DNA from: Asaia prunellae JCM 25354
Lineage (GTDB): Bacteria > Pseudomonadota > Alphaproteobacteria > Acetobacterales > Acetobacteraceae
Assembly: GCF_000613885.1 (NCBI RefSeq)
Contig: NZ_BAJV01000015.1
Location: forward strand, 1 to 64,000
Length of the DNA stretch: 64,000 bases
Reading direction: 5' to 3'
Of this stretch, positions 1 through 9,137 are shown one piece after another (positions within the stretch are counted from its first letter, which is position 1; each line of letters starts with the position of its first letter). The position numbers and the translations under genes were made by a program. Below the pieces are notes generated by a model, which searched no databases, was not told the DNA's origin, and saw only the letters and a program-made list of their open reading frames with translations.

Positions 1-678
1 TGCAGCAGCCGGAAGCGCCGCCGGTTCTCCCGCAGCCCCCCGATTCCTGACTCACCCGACCTGCCCAAGGCAGCACCGCCCCCGGCTGCCCTGCTGGGCG
101 TCATCAGCATTCCAACTGTCATGCGTCTGTCCAGCGCGGCGGCTGAAGCGCAGCGTGTACTTGGCGAGCGTCGTGACAAACTGGCCGCTGCTGCGCAGAA
201 GGAACAGGCCGGCTGGCGCGTCGAGCAGCAGAAACTGCAGGAAAGTGCGCGTACACTGACCTCTGAGCAGATCCAGATTCGTGAGCGTCATTTGCAGGAG
301 CGTCGTGCGAAAGCGCAGCGCGATTTTGCCAACCGGGCGCGCATCATCCAGGAGGCGGCCAATGTGTCGCTTAACCAGATTGAACGCGAACTTGTACGTA
401 TCGTCCGGCAGGTAGCGGCTTCGCATAGCATGAATCTTGTTTTGCACAGCGAGCAGGTGGCACTTCATGTTGATGGTCAGGATATCACGGAAGAGACGGC
501 AAAGGTTCTGAACAAGATCTTGCCTCATGTCTTTATTCCTGCAGAAGATGTTGATCCTGAGGTGCTGGCAAAATCAGGCAAAATGCCGACCACCGCTGAC
601 GAAGACACAACATCTCAGGTTGGTCCGGGTCCGACGACCCAGCCTGCTCCGCCTGCCTCGATCCTCAGGAAGCATTGA
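1..678 (+). CDS. skp: OmpH/Skp-family periplasmic chaperone, 5' end outside window
   Basis: Skp (OmpH) binds unfolded outer-membrane proteins in the periplasm and hands them to the BAM complex. The frame is open from base 1. A short hydrophobic beta strand (about 83-120) is followed by a long Lys/Arg/Glu/Gln-rich helical stretch, the Skp tentacle, and then a Pro-rich tail. The protein clearly starts upstream; the internal ATG at 121 cuts into the core fold. Upstream of about base 36 the other frame gives a more typical post-signal Ala/Pro-rich linker (QQPEAPPVLPQPP), so the C run at 36-41 may carry one extra base. It is followed six bases later by lpxD, the usual skp-lpxD order, and bamA would be expected just upstream of the window. 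Confidence 0.85.
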   Translation, partial: CSSRKRRRFSRSPPIPDSPDLPKAAPPPAALLGVISIPTVMRLSSAAAEAQRVLGERRDKLAAAAQKEQAGWRVEQQKLQESARTLTSEQIQIRERHLQERRAKAQRDFANRARIIQEAANVSLNQIERELVRIVRQVAASHSMNLVLHSEQVALHVDGQDITEETAKVLNKILPHVFIPAEDVDPEVLAKSGKMPTTADEDTTSQVGPGPTTQPAPPASILRKH

Positions 679-684
679 TCTGTC

Positions 685-1746
685 ATGAGCCTGTCATCCA
701 CCGATGGTCTACCCGGTGATCCGCGTTTCTTTGATCGTCAGGGACCCTTCTCAATCTCGGAGCTTGCAGCGTGCGCCGAGGCCGAGATTGTAGGGCCGGC
801 GGGGGCGGCGGAGCTTCAGCTTCGTGGTGTTGCGCCGTTACAGGCGGCCACGCGGCAGGAAGTCAGTTTTCTTGATAACAGACGGTATCTGCCACTTCTT
901 GCCGATACCAATGCTGGCGCTGTCATCCTTGGTCCGGCTTTCAAGGACAAGCTGCCAGAGGGCGTGGTAGGACTCGTCAGCAAGGCGCCTTATCTTGCCT
1001 GGGCGCGTATTGCTGCCCGTTTTCACCCTGTCTCTCCATCGCGTCCCGGGGTGCATCCCACGGCTGTGGTCGATGAAACGGCCATCCTGGGTGAGAATGT
1101 TGAAATTGGTCCCTTCGTGACAATCGGCGCCCATGTCGAAATCGGGTCGGGAAGTATCCTTTCGACGCACGCTGTCATCGGCGACGGAGTGGTGATCGGT
1201 GCGCATAATCGTATTGGTGCCCATGTTTCGGTTTCGCATGCGATACTGGATGATCGGGTCACGCTCTATCCCGGAGCCCGCATCGGTCAGGACGGTTTCG
1301 GCTTTGCCGTTGGTCCGGCAGGGTTTGAGACAGTGCCGCAGCTCGGGCGCGTGATTCTGGGCCATGATGTAGAAATCGGGGCCAATTCGACGATCGACCG
1401 CGGCTCGATGCGGGATACGGTGATCGGTGCGGGAACACGTATCGATAACCTCGTGCAGATCGGTCATAATGCGCAGCTTGGTCGCTGCTGTATTGTCGTT
1501 TCACAGGCGGGTATCTCGGGTTCAACCGAACTTGGTGATTTTGTCACCATCGCCGCCCAGGCCGGTCTGATCGGCCATATAAAAATCGGTGACAAGGCGC
1601 GTATCGGAGCTCAATGCGGTGTGATGTCCGACGTAGAGGCCGGTGCTGATGTCATAGGTAGCCCCGCCATGCCGTTCAGGGAGTTTTTCCGTAACGTGGC
1701 CTTCCTTCGTCGTCTGGCAAAAAAGGATGGCAAGAGCGAGACCTGA
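685..1746 (+). CDS. lpxD: UDP-3-O-(3-hydroxyacyl)glucosamine N-acyltransferase LpxD
   Basis: LpxD adds the second hydroxyacyl chain to UDP-3-O-acyl-glucosamine in lipid A synthesis in the cytoplasm. The 353-residue length is normal. An N-terminal uridine-binding domain (to about residue 105) is followed by a left-handed beta helix of repeated hexapeptides (IG, VEIG and VVIG turns) and a C-terminal helical tail. IGQDGFGF and the probable catalytic His in NLVQIGHNAQ are present. The ATG at 685 is six bases after the skp stop, so the two are probably co-transcribed. fabZ and lpxA follow on the same strand, the standard lipid A order. Confidence 0.97.
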   Translation: MSLSSTDGLPGDPRFFDRQGPFSISELAACAEAEIVGPAGAAELQLRGVAPLQAATRQEVSFLDNRRYLPLLADTNAGAVILGPAFKDKLPEGVVGLVSKAPYLAWARIAARFHPVSPSRPGVHPTAVVDETAILGENVEIGPFVTIGAHVEIGSGSILSTHAVIGDGVVIGAHNRIGAHVSVSHAILDDRVTLYPGARIGQDGFGFAVGPAGFETVPQLGRVILGHDVEIGANSTIDRGSMRDTVIGAGTRIDNLVQIGHNAQLGRCCIVVSQAGISGSTELGDFVTIAAQAGLIGHIKIGDKARIGAQCGVMSDVEAGADVIGSPAMPFREFFRNVAFLRRLAKKDGKSET

Positions 1747-1875
1747 TTTCTCGCCTGCACGCGCCTGTGGTCACGGGTTCAGAGTTTTGCTAGAAGCTGG
1801 CGGACATATCAAACCTGCCGTCACGTTAGTGGCGGTTGAACGTGGCGATTAACCGGCTGCGTTCAGGAACAAGAA

Positions 1876-2385
1876 GTGAGCAGAACATTGGACGCCTCTG
1901 CGGAAGAAAATAACAAGGAAATGACGGCCAAGGCTGAAGCGGTTGATATCGAAGCCATCGATATCATGCGGATCATGTCGGCTATCCCTCACCGTTATCC
2001 TTTTCTGATGATCGATAAGATGGTCGATATCAAGCTTGGTGAGTCGGCAACCGGTATCAAGAACGTCACCATCAACGAGCCATTCTTTACGGGGCATTTT
2101 CCTGCACAGCCGGTCATGCCTGGTGTGCTGATCGTTGAGGCAATGGCACAGACAGCGGCGACGCTGGTTGTCCTCACGCTTGGCGATGCCTTTGAGGGCA
2201 AGCTCGTCTATTTCATGACCATCGAAGGCGCGAAGTTCCGCCGCCCGGTTGGTCCCGGTGACCAGCTGCATATCACAGTTGTCAAGGAGCGCGCCCGCGC
2301 CAATGTATGGCGTTTCAAGGGTGTCGCACGTGTCGATGGTGTTTCGGTTGCCGAGGCGACCTTCAGCGCCATGATTATGGGTTAG
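1876..2385 (+). CDS. fabZ: 3-hydroxyacyl-[acyl-carrier-protein] dehydratase FabZ
   Basis: FabZ dehydrates beta-hydroxyacyl-ACP in fatty acid elongation and shares its hydroxyacyl-ACP substrate pool with LpxA and LpxD. The hotdog-fold signatures are clear: [10 protein letters not shown], then [19 protein letters not shown] with the active-site His and Glu. The GTG at 1876 gives 169 residues; the ATG at 1921 would give 154, closer to the common length of about 150, and may be the true start. About 130 bases without an obvious gene separate it from lpxD, so an extra promoter there is possible. Confidence 0.95.
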   Translation: MSRTLDASAEENNKEMTAKAEAVDIEAIDIMRIMSAIPHRYPFLMIDKMVDIKLGESATGIKNVTINEPFFTGHFPAQPVMPGVLIVEAMAQTAATLVVLTLGDAFEGKLVYFMTIEGAKFRRPVGPGDQLHITVVKERARANVWRFKGVARVDGVSVAEATFSAMIMG

Positions 2386-2395
2386 AAACAGCTTC

Positions 2396-3259
2396 GTGGA
2401 TCGTTCCGTGTCAAAATGGCCCAGCACTGTCAGCATTCACCCAAGCGCATTGGTCGCTCCAGAGGCGGTTCTTAGTGAGAATGTCACTATCGGGCCCTGG
2501 TGCTCAATTGGTCCCGATGTTTCCCTTGGTGACGGGGTAAAGCTCCATGCCAATGTCATCATAGAGGGTCAGACCGATATTGGTGCGCATGTCGAGATTT
2601 TCCCTTTCGTGACTGTGGGTTTGGCCCCACAGGATCTGAAATATCGTGGCGAGCCGACGCGCTGCATCATCGGCGCTCATACGGTTATCAGAGAGAATGT
2701 CACGATTCATCGTGGTACGGCGCAGGGAACTGCGTTGACCCGTGTGGGGGGGCATTGTCTGATTATGGCCAATGCGCATGTGGCTCATGACTGCGACATT
2801 GGGGACGGCGTCATCATCGTTAATAATGTGGTGATGGGTGGTCATGTCGAAATCGGTGACGGGGCCCGAATCATGGGGGCTGCTGCTCTGCATCAGTTCG
2901 TACGTATCGGACGTGGGGCGCTTGTCGGTGGTGTCTGTGGTGTCGAGGCCGATGTCATTCCCTATGGCAGTGTGCTGGGCAACAGGGCACGCCTGGTAGG
3001 TCTGCACTGGATATGGCTGCGTCGTCAGGGCGTGAGTGCGGAAGAAATACAGCAGATGCGCCGGGCTTTCCGGACCCTTTATCCACGGACAGGGCGCAAC
3101 GAAAATGTTCTGGAATCACGTCTTGCTTCAGTAAAGCGGGATTTCGCCTCCAGCGCACGTGTGCAGGAAATTGTCGCATTCATGGAAGTGCAGAGCCGGC
3201 GCGGTCTTGTGCGCGCAGCGAGCCCCTCTCAGCTATCGGTAGAAACCGAGGGCGCATGA
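2396..3259 (+). CDS. lpxA: acyl-ACP--UDP-N-acetylglucosamine O-acyltransferase LpxA
   Basis: LpxA catalyses the first lipid A step, 3-O-acylation of UDP-GlcNAc. The protein is a left-handed beta helix of hexapeptide repeats, with the catalytic His in NAHVAHDC and a C-terminal helical region (RRAFRTLY). Two in-frame GTG starts exist, at 2396 and 2408; the second gives the more typical N terminus (MSKWPSTVSIHPSA). The stop at 3257-3259 overlaps the lpxI start (ATGA), implying translational coupling. Confidence 0.96.
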   Translation: MDRSVSKWPSTVSIHPSALVAPEAVLSENVTIGPWCSIGPDVSLGDGVKLHANVIIEGQTDIGAHVEIFPFVTVGLAPQDLKYRGEPTRCIIGAHTVIRENVTIHRGTAQGTALTRVGGHCLIMANAHVAHDCDIGDGVIIVNNVVMGGHVEIGDGARIMGAAALHQFVRIGRGALVGGVCGVEADVIPYGSVLGNRARLVGLHWIWLRRQGVSAEEIQQMRRAFRTLYPRTGRNENVLESRLASVKRDFASSARVQEIVAFMEVQSRRGLVRAASPSQLSVETEGA

Positions 3260-4098
3260 ATACCGCACCTGTCGGGATTCTGGCCGGGAGCGGACCTTTG
3301 CCGTTTCAGGTGGCTGAAGCCATATCTCGGCAGGGCGGCAGGGTCTTCATTGTCGGGTTTCAGGATTTTGTCGACCTTGAGCAGATACGGCATTGGCCCC
3401 ACAGGATTATTCGCCTGGCTGCGGCGGGTGAAATTCTGTCTGCTCTTCGACAGGCCGAATGTCGCGATATAGTACTTATCGGTCCCGTACGTCGTCCTGC
3501 CTTACGCGATCTGCGTCCCGATGCCGAAGGGGCCAGACTTATGGCCCGGGTCGGGCGGGCACTTTTTGCCGGCGATAACGGGCTTTTGGGCGCACTCATC
3601 CGGATTTTCGGAGAGGAGGGGTTCAATGTGCGTGGTGCGCATGAGTTTCTTACCCGGTCTCTTGGCAAGGTCGGAGCTTTGGGGCGTGTGCAGCCCGATT
3701 CCCAGGCAATGAGCGATATCATGAGAGGCGTGTCAGTCGTGCGCGGTCTCGGTGCGCTCGATATAGGTCAGGGCTGCATTGTGCAGGATGGGGTTGTTCT
3801 GGCTGTAGAAGCGATCGAGGGGACGGATCGTATGCTGGCGCGGGCATTGCATCTGGCACAGCCCGGCCCCGGGGGTGTTTTGGTCAAGATGCTCAAGCCG
3901 GGTCAGGAAGCGCGTGCCGACATGCCCACAATCGGCCCCAATACGGTTGTAAATGCCCAGGCTGCAGGGCTGCGTGGTATCGCTTTCGAGACAGGCTTTA
4001 CCTTGTTGACCGATCCTGACGAATGTGAGGCAACCGCTGATCGCCTAGGGTTGTTTCTCTATGGTCTGAGCCGTGCCGAAAGTCAGGGCGCAGGTTAA
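3256..4098 (+). CDS. lpxI: UDP-2,3-diacylglucosamine diphosphatase LpxI (DUF1009)
   Basis: LpxI hydrolyses UDP-2,3-diacylglucosamine to lipid X and UMP; it is the alphaproteobacterial replacement for LpxH. The 280-residue protein begins with the N-terminal GILAGSGPLP motif and has the DUF1009 C-terminal half with EAIEGTD, VLVKMLKPGQ and DMPTIGPNTV. The ATG at 3256 overlaps the lpxA stop. A longer in-frame extension into lpxA exists but is not needed for the fold. In many relatives lpxB follows; here a glyoxalase gene follows instead. Confidence 0.95.
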   Translation: MNTAPVGILAGSGPLPFQVAEAISRQGGRVFIVGFQDFVDLEQIRHWPHRIIRLAAAGEILSALRQAECRDIVLIGPVRRPALRDLRPDAEGARLMARVGRALFAGDNGLLGALIRIFGEEGFNVRGAHEFLTRSLGKVGALGRVQPDSQAMSDIMRGVSVVRGLGALDIGQGCIVQDGVVLAVEAIEGTDRMLARALHLAQPGPGGVLVKMLKPGQEARADMPTIGPNTVVNAQAAGLRGIAFETGFTLLTDPDECEATADRLGLFLYGLSRAESQGAG

Positions 4099-4122
4099 GG
4101 CGCATCTTTCAGGAGTAAAATC

Positions 4123-4517
4123 ATGGCAACCTACTTGCACACGATGATCCGCGTATTCGATCTCGACAAGAGTGTGGCTTATTACAGGCTGCTCGGTATG
4201 CGCGAAATTCGTCGCCGGGAAGTGCCGGAGGGGCGTTATACGCTTGTCTATCTTGGCTTCAACGACAATGCCCATGGCGAGGCAGAAATCGAACTGACCC
4301 ACAACTGGATCAGGCAACGCCTTACGAGATAGGCAATGGTTTTGGTCATTTCGCCGTTGGTGTCGCGGATGCGGCGGCGACAGTCGAGAAAATCCGTGCC
4401 GGTGGCGGCAAGGTGACACGTGAGGCTGGACCCGTGAAATTCGGTACGACAATCATTGCCTTCGTTGAAGATCCCGATGGTTACAAGATCGAGATTATCC
4501 AGAAGGACACATATTGA
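4123..4517 (+). CDS. gloA: lactoylglutathione lyase (glyoxalase I), frameshifted
   Basis: Glyoxalase I converts the methylglyoxal-glutathione hemithioacetal to S-lactoylglutathione. The first frame encodes [18 protein letters not shown] through an IELTHNW segment. After one missing base near 4307 (TGGGATCAG read as TGGATCAG) the second frame continues with [11 protein letters not shown] and [12 protein letters not shown] and stops at 4515. Repaired length is 131 residues, normal for GloA. Metal-ligand positions (the early HTM, the Glu in [15 protein letters not shown], the Glu in YKIEI) are retained. It is more likely sequencing error than decay, because both halves are intact up to the break. 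Confidence 0.9.
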
Positions 4518-4524
4518 GGCTTTT

Positions 4525-4550
4525 CTGCCCGGCGTGTTGACGCCGGGCAG
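4525..4550. terminator. hairpin between convergent gloA and 4560-4772 gene
   Basis: A perfect 10-bp inverted repeat (CTGCCCGGCG, 6-nt loop, CGCCGGGCAG) lies between two convergent genes. Neither side has a good T tract, so it is a terminator-like hairpin rather than a classical intrinsic terminator. Confidence 0.45.
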
Positions 4551-4559
4551 AGCTGGCAT

Positions 4560-4772
4560 TCAGGCCGTTTTTTTTGAGCGTTTCAGGTGTTCTGTCGCTC
4601 TTTCCAGCGCAGCAACGATACTCAGTGCATGTCGGCGAACCGTTTCATCCGCATTGCCGGCAAGAAGATCAGCAGCAAGCAATGCTGTAGCCAGATCATT
4701 GCGCAGGTCGTGGCGGAGCGTTGACAGACGTTTTTCCGCATCTTTCGACGATAAATCCTGTTGCTGCGTCAT
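4560..4772 (-). CDS. solo histidine-kinase phosphoacceptor (DHp-like) small protein
   Basis: This 70-residue protein looks like one helical hairpin of a histidine-kinase dimerisation/phosphoacceptor domain. The segment [19 protein letters not shown] resembles an H-box with a candidate phosphorylatable His. A second amphipathic helix ([19 protein letters not shown]) follows, and then a basic tail. No ATP-binding domain, membrane segment or receiver domain is present or adjacent. It could be a phosphotransfer or decoy partner for a separate kinase. The gene is convergent with gloA and divergent from rpmH across about 150 bases. That it is a real gene is likely; its role is inference. Confidence 0.7.
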   Translation of the reverse strand: MTQQQDLSSKDAEKRLSTLRHDLRNDLATALLAADLLAGNADETVRRHALSIVAALERATEHLKRSKKTA

Positions 4773-4921
4773 TACCAGACTCCTTGATTTTATTGACAGG
4801 GCAGTTCGGGCCTCGTAAAAGCCCGCGCACAGAGGAAGATGGCGTCACCCTTGTGTCGTCTTCTTGTCAGGGTGGGCCTTCACTGGTCTCGCCGTCAATC
4901 ATTGCCTTGAGGAATGACGCC

Positions 4922-5056
4922 ATGAAGCGTACCTATCAACCGTCCAAGCTCGTTCGCAAGCGTCGCCATGGCTTCCGCGCCCGTATGGAAACCGTCGGTG
5001 GCCGTCGCGTCATCAACAACCGTCGTGCCAAAGGCCGCAAGAAGCTCTCGGCCTGA
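4922..5056 (+). CDS. rpmH: 50S ribosomal protein L34
   Basis: L34 is a small basic protein of the large ribosomal subunit. The 44-residue sequence begins [18 protein letters not shown] and ends [11 protein letters not shown], the canonical family ends. A longer in-frame upstream extension starting at 4721 is not L34-like. rnpA begins within a few bases downstream, as is usual. Confidence 0.98.
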
Positions 5057-5063
5057 TTACGAC

Positions 5064-5405
5064 TTGGCGGACCAGCCCCAGAAACTTCGAAAAAGACCCG
5101 AATTTCTCCGGGTGGCCAGTCGGGGGCGGAAAGTTGCCACACCGGGTCTTGTGCTTCAGGTTCTGAGAACGGAACATGAGGCTCCGGCCCGTGTGGGATT
5201 TACCGTGACCAAGAAAGTCGGTAACGCTGTTGTGCGTAACCGCACACGCCGCCGCCTGAGGGCGGCGTTGCAGCATGTGGCTCGCAAGACTGATCTCGCT
5301 GCTGTGGACCTTGTGCTGATCGGACGCGATTCGACCAGAGGGCGTCCTTTCGACAGGCTGATTGCAGATCTTGAACATGCCCTCAGAAAAGGCGAAGCCC
5401 TGTGA
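5064..5405 (+). CDS. rnpA: ribonuclease P protein component
   Basis: RnpA is the protein subunit of RNase P, which matures tRNA 5' ends. The motifs [25 protein letters not shown](T)RRRLR are the RNR signature of the family. I choose the TTG at 5064, just after the rpmH stop, giving 113 residues; the frame remains open into rpmH, but that upstream part is the rpmH shadow. Its stop overlaps the yidD GTG start (GTGA), so rpmH-rnpA-yidD-yidC form one transcription unit. Confidence 0.93.
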   Translation: MADQPQKLRKRPEFLRVASRGRKVATPGLVLQVLRTEHEAPARVGFTVTKKVGNAVVRNRTRRRLRAALQHVARKTDLAAVDLVLIGRDSTRGRPFDRLIADLEHALRKGEAL

Positions 5406-5635
5406 TCGCTGTGGTCAGAAAGACGGTACTTACCTTTCTTCTGGCCCTGCTGCATATCTATCGACGGTATGTCAGCCCACAACTTGGCACCAATTGCCGT
5501 TTCCACCCCTCCTGTAGTGTTTATGCCCAGGAGGCCCTGCGCCGCCATGGGATCGGGCGGGGTCTCTGGTTGACGATCAGAAGGCTTCTACGCTGTCATC
5601 CCTACTGCAGCGGAGGTTTCGATCCGGTGCCCTGA
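5402..5635 (+). CDS. yidD: membrane protein insertion efficiency factor YidD
   Basis: YidD is a small membrane-associated protein that assists YidC-dependent insertion. The 77-residue sequence has an N-terminal amphipathic/hydrophobic helix ([17 protein letters not shown]) and the Cys-rich family core: [15 protein letters not shown] and [14 protein letters not shown]. The GTG start at 5402 overlaps the rnpA stop. Confidence 0.95.
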   Translation: MIAVVRKTVLTFLLALLHIYRRYVSPQLGTNCRFHPSCSVYAQEALRRHGIGRGLWLTIRRLLRCHPYCSGGFDPVP

Positions 5636-5775
5636 AGGGCATAAAATATCGAATTGTGCTCCTCCCTATTGTTTTGTCGTCGGAATTCGGTCACTTGAAC
5701 CGCTACGGATGCGGCTTTTGACCCGTGTTCCTCACCACTTGTTTCATTCTCATTGGAAAGACCGGTATTCGGCTG

Positions 5776-7544
5776 ATGGATATCAAGCGCATCATCGTGG
5801 CAACCAGTCTCTCGGCCGCGATCGTGGTCGGCTTCGATTATTTCGTGCCGCAGCACGCGAAGAAAGACGTCGAGACCCGGACATCACAGCAGGCTCAGGG
5901 CAAGACTCCTGATGCGGGGGGCAAGGTCTCTGCTCTTCCCGTGGCGGCGCCAGGAGGAGCTCCGGCGAACAGCCCGGCAGCCGCAACCGCACCGGCCGGA
6001 CATATAGCCATTGAAGGGCCTGATGCCACGGGCTCGTTCAGCCTGCGCGGTGCGCGTTTCGATAATCTCGTTCTGACTCACTATCATGAGACGATCGAGA
6101 AGAATTCGCCTCTGGTCCGCCTGCTGGAAAATGTCGAAGGGCCACAGCCGAGTTTTGTCGAGATCGGGTGGCAGGCGCCGGCCGGTTCGACGCTGCGTCT
6201 GCCTGATGCCAATACCGATTGGTCCAGCGACGACAAGACGCTATCACCCGATCATCCCGTCACGTTGCAATGGGATAATGGTCAGGGCCTGCTTTTCAGG
6301 ATCGAGATCAAGCTCGATCGTCGTTATCTGTTTGATATCACACAGAGTGTACAGAATCAGGCAGGTGGCCCGGTTTCCCTGACACCCTATCAGCGTGTCG
6401 AGCGTGATTACAAACCCGTCGAGACCGGCGGTATGATTGTGCAGGAAGGCCCGCTCTCGGTCGTCAATGATCGGCTGGATGAGGAATCCTACAAGACCAT
6501 GCGCAAGGGGGCGACCAAAGCGGATAATGCTGCCTGGTCGGCCGATGGCGTGGGTGGCTGGGCAGGTATTACCGACAAATACTGGCTGACAGCTGTCATT
6601 CCCGACCAGAAAGCAGCCGTCTCGGTTCGCTATCGCTTTGTACCGAACGCCAAGGAAGGATCGTATATCGTCGATACCCAGTCCAGCCAGCCAGTCCAGA
6701 TTGCGCCTGGCTCGACAGTTCAGACGACGAGCATGGTCTTTGCCGGGGCCAAGGAGGTCAATCTTCTCGACCAGTACACGAATGACCTGCATATTCCGTA
6801 CTTCTACAAGGCGGTCGATTTTGGCTGGTTCGCGTTTCTCACCCGGCCGATGTTCCACGTATTGCACTGGCTCTATGACAAGTTCGGCAATTTCGGCATC
6901 GCCCTGCTGGCTTTGACCCTGATCATCAAGCTGATCCTCTATCCTCTGGCGACCAAGTCTTTCGCTCCATGGCACGCATGCGGACACTTGCTCCCCGTAT
7001 CCAGGCCATTCGCGAACATAACAAGGGTGACCAGCTGGCACAGAACCAGCAGATCATGGCGCTTTACAAGGAAGAGGGTGTCAATCCTGCCGGTGGCTGT
7101 CTGCCTCTTCTGGTTCAGGCCCCGGTTGCTTTCTGTCTGTACAAGGTGCTGAACATCACGATCGAGATGCGTCATGCGCCTTTCTATGGATGGATACGCG
7201 ATCTTTCCGCACCGGACCCGACGACAATCTTCAATCTGTTCGGACTTCTGCCGTTCAATCCGGCCTTCATGCCCGAAATGCTGCATATAGGCATCTGGCC
7301 GATCCTGTTTGGCATCACCATCTGGCTGATGCAGCGACAGAGCATGGTCAGCATGGATCCCGCCCAGCAGAAGATCATGCAGTTCATGCCGGTTATCTAT
7401 ACGATCTTCCTTGGTCGTATCTCGGCTGGCATCATCATCTACTACACCTGGAATAACGTTCTCAGCTATGGGCAGCAGAAACTGATCCAGATGCAGATTG
7501 ACCGGGGTGTGAAGAAGGGCGGTACAGCCGTCAGAAAGCCGTGA
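5776..7544 (+). CDS. yidC: membrane protein insertase YidC, frameshifted
   Basis: YidC inserts and folds inner-membrane proteins with or without SecYEG. The ATG at 5776 begins MDIKRIIVATSLSAAIVVGF, the N-terminal signal anchor, followed by a periplasmic beta domain (about residues 80-340). The insertase core starts with WFAFLTRPMFHVLHWLY and the next transmembrane segment (FGIALLALTLIIKLILYPL). One base is missing at about 6964-6967, so the KSFASMARMR stretch and the rest (NPAGGCLPLLVQAPV through YYTWNNVLS) continue in another frame. Repaired length is 589 residues, normal for a long proteobacterial YidC. The gene is expected to be essential, so this is almost certainly a sequencing error. 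The stop overlaps the engB start (GTGA). Confidence 0.94.
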
Positions 7545-8218
7545 GCCAGAAAGAAGATCCGACCATTTTCACCGAAGAGCAGATCGAGAATGGCCGTCTG
7601 CTTTTTGCGGCTGAATGCGATTTCTTCTTCGGGGCGCAGAAGCTTGATCAGCTTCCGCCTCTTGCGGGGCCGGAAGTGGCTTTCGCGGGGCGTTCGAATG
7701 TTGGTAAATCCAGTCTGATCAATGCCCTTACCGGGCGTAACAGGCTTGCGCGTGCCTCTTCGGAACCCGGACGCACCAAGCAACTGAATTTTTTCAATCT
7801 CGGTGGTCGTCTGGCTCTGGTTGATATGCCGGGCTATGGCTTTGCAAAAGCGGCGAAATCGGTAAAGGAAGAATGGCAGACGATGATGTTTGCCTATCTT
7901 CGTGGTCGTCCGACCCTGACGCGGGTTTTCCTACTTCTGGACTCCCGTATAGAGCTGAAACAGGCCGATCGTGATGTCATGGAGATGCTCGACCGTGCCG
8001 CTGTGCTGTTTCAGATCGTACTGACCAAGGCTGATGGCCTGGGGCCAAACAAGCTGAAGGCAAAAACTGCCGAGGTCGAGACTGTTCTGGCCAGACATGC
8101 TGCTGCCTATCCGCATATTGCGATAACCAGCAGCGAGACCGGTCTGGGTATCGACACCTTGCGTGCTGAAATTGCCCGCTCGATCGGGAACTCAATGGTT
8201 GAAGGGGAGCAGGGATGA
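7541..8218 (+). CDS. engB: ribosome biogenesis GTP-binding protein EngB/YsxC
   Basis: EngB is a small TRAFAC GTPase needed for large-subunit assembly. All G motifs are visible: [12 protein letters not shown] (G1), PGRTKQ (G2), DMPGYG (G3) and TKAD (G4). It has 225 residues. The GTG start at 7541 overlaps the yidC stop, and its own stop overlaps the argB ATG, so translation is coupled through yidC-engB-argB. Confidence 0.96.
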   Translation: MSQKEDPTIFTEEQIENGRLLFAAECDFFFGAQKLDQLPPLAGPEVAFAGRSNVGKSSLINALTGRNRLARASSEPGRTKQLNFFNLGGRLALVDMPGYGFAKAAKSVKEEWQTMMFAYLRGRPTLTRVFLLLDSRIELKQADRDVMEMLDRAAVLFQIVLTKADGLGPNKLKAKTAEVETVLARHAAAYPHIAITSSETGLGIDTLRAEIARSIGNSMVEGEQG

Positions 8219-9137
8219 CCAGGGATACATTGGAGTTCACGCTCCCTGACATGAATGATGAGGGCCAGCAGCAGGCAGCTCTCCTTGCGAGCGCCCTGCC
8301 TTTCCTTCGTCGTTATGCTGGCGACACAATCGTGGTCAAGTATGGCGGAAACGCCATGGGTAAGGATCATCTGTCGAGTGCATTCGGGCGGGACATCGCG
8401 CTTCTGAAGCTTGTCGGTATCAATCCGATTGTCGTGCATGGTGGTGGGCCGCAGATCAGTGCCATGCTCAAGCGCCTCAATATCGATTCACGCTTCGTGG
8501 ATGGACTGCGTGTTACCGATCAGGCCGCTATCGATGTAATCGAGATGGTGCTGTCAGGGAGCGTCAACAAACAGGTGGCTGACCTTATCAACCGTGCGGG
8601 AGCCCTGGCGGTTGGTATTTCGGGCAAGGATGGTGGATTGCTTCAGGCACGCAAGCTGATGCATCGCAGCCGTGATCCACGTTCGGGTCAGGAAGAAACA
8701 CAGGATCTCGGTTTTGTTGGCGAGCGACAAAAATCGATCCGCGCGTTCTTTATTCCCTCCTTGGCTCAGGTCTGATCCCTGTCATCGCGCCCATCGGTGT
8801 AGGTGAAAAAGGAGAGACCTATAATATCAATGCCGATACTGCGGCAGGTGCGATTGCGGGGAGTGTCAATGCTTCCCGTCTGTTGATGCTGACCGACGTT
8901 GCCGGCGTACTGGATGAAAATGGCACGCTTATACCAGAGCTGACGGCAGAGGAAGCGCAGCGACGTATCGAGGATGGATCAATTTCCGGAGGAATGATCC
9001 CCAAGGTCGAGACCTGTCTTGCTGCTGTCAAGGCCGGCGCCAGTGCAGCGGTTATTCTTGATGGGCGCGTGCCTCATGCCTGTCTGCTGGAGCTGTTTAC
9101 CCATAAAGGCTCCGGTACGATCATCAGGGCAGCCTGA
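8215..9137 (+). CDS. argB: acetylglutamate kinase ArgB, frameshifted
   Basis: ArgB phosphorylates N-acetylglutamate in arginine synthesis. The first frame carries KYGGNAMG and VVHGGGPQI, the nucleotide and substrate loops, up to DLGFVGE. One base (probably one C of CCG) is missing near 8725. The other frame then gives [36 protein letters not shown] and GGMIPKVE. Repaired length is 307 residues, typical of proteobacterial NAGK. Start ATG overlaps the engB stop. It runs tail to tail with the gene at 9138. Confidence 0.93.

Noticed and set aside
6964-6967. Programmed ribosomal frameshift in yidC
   Set aside because: No slippery heptamer or downstream structure is seen, and the same kind of break recurs in many unrelated genes, so sequence error is the simpler explanation.
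4922-7544. rpmH-rnpA-yidD-yidC as a sign of the chromosome origin
   Set aside because: No dnaA, DnaA-box cluster or AT-rich unwinding region is visible nearby, so the cluster alone does not support an origin here.
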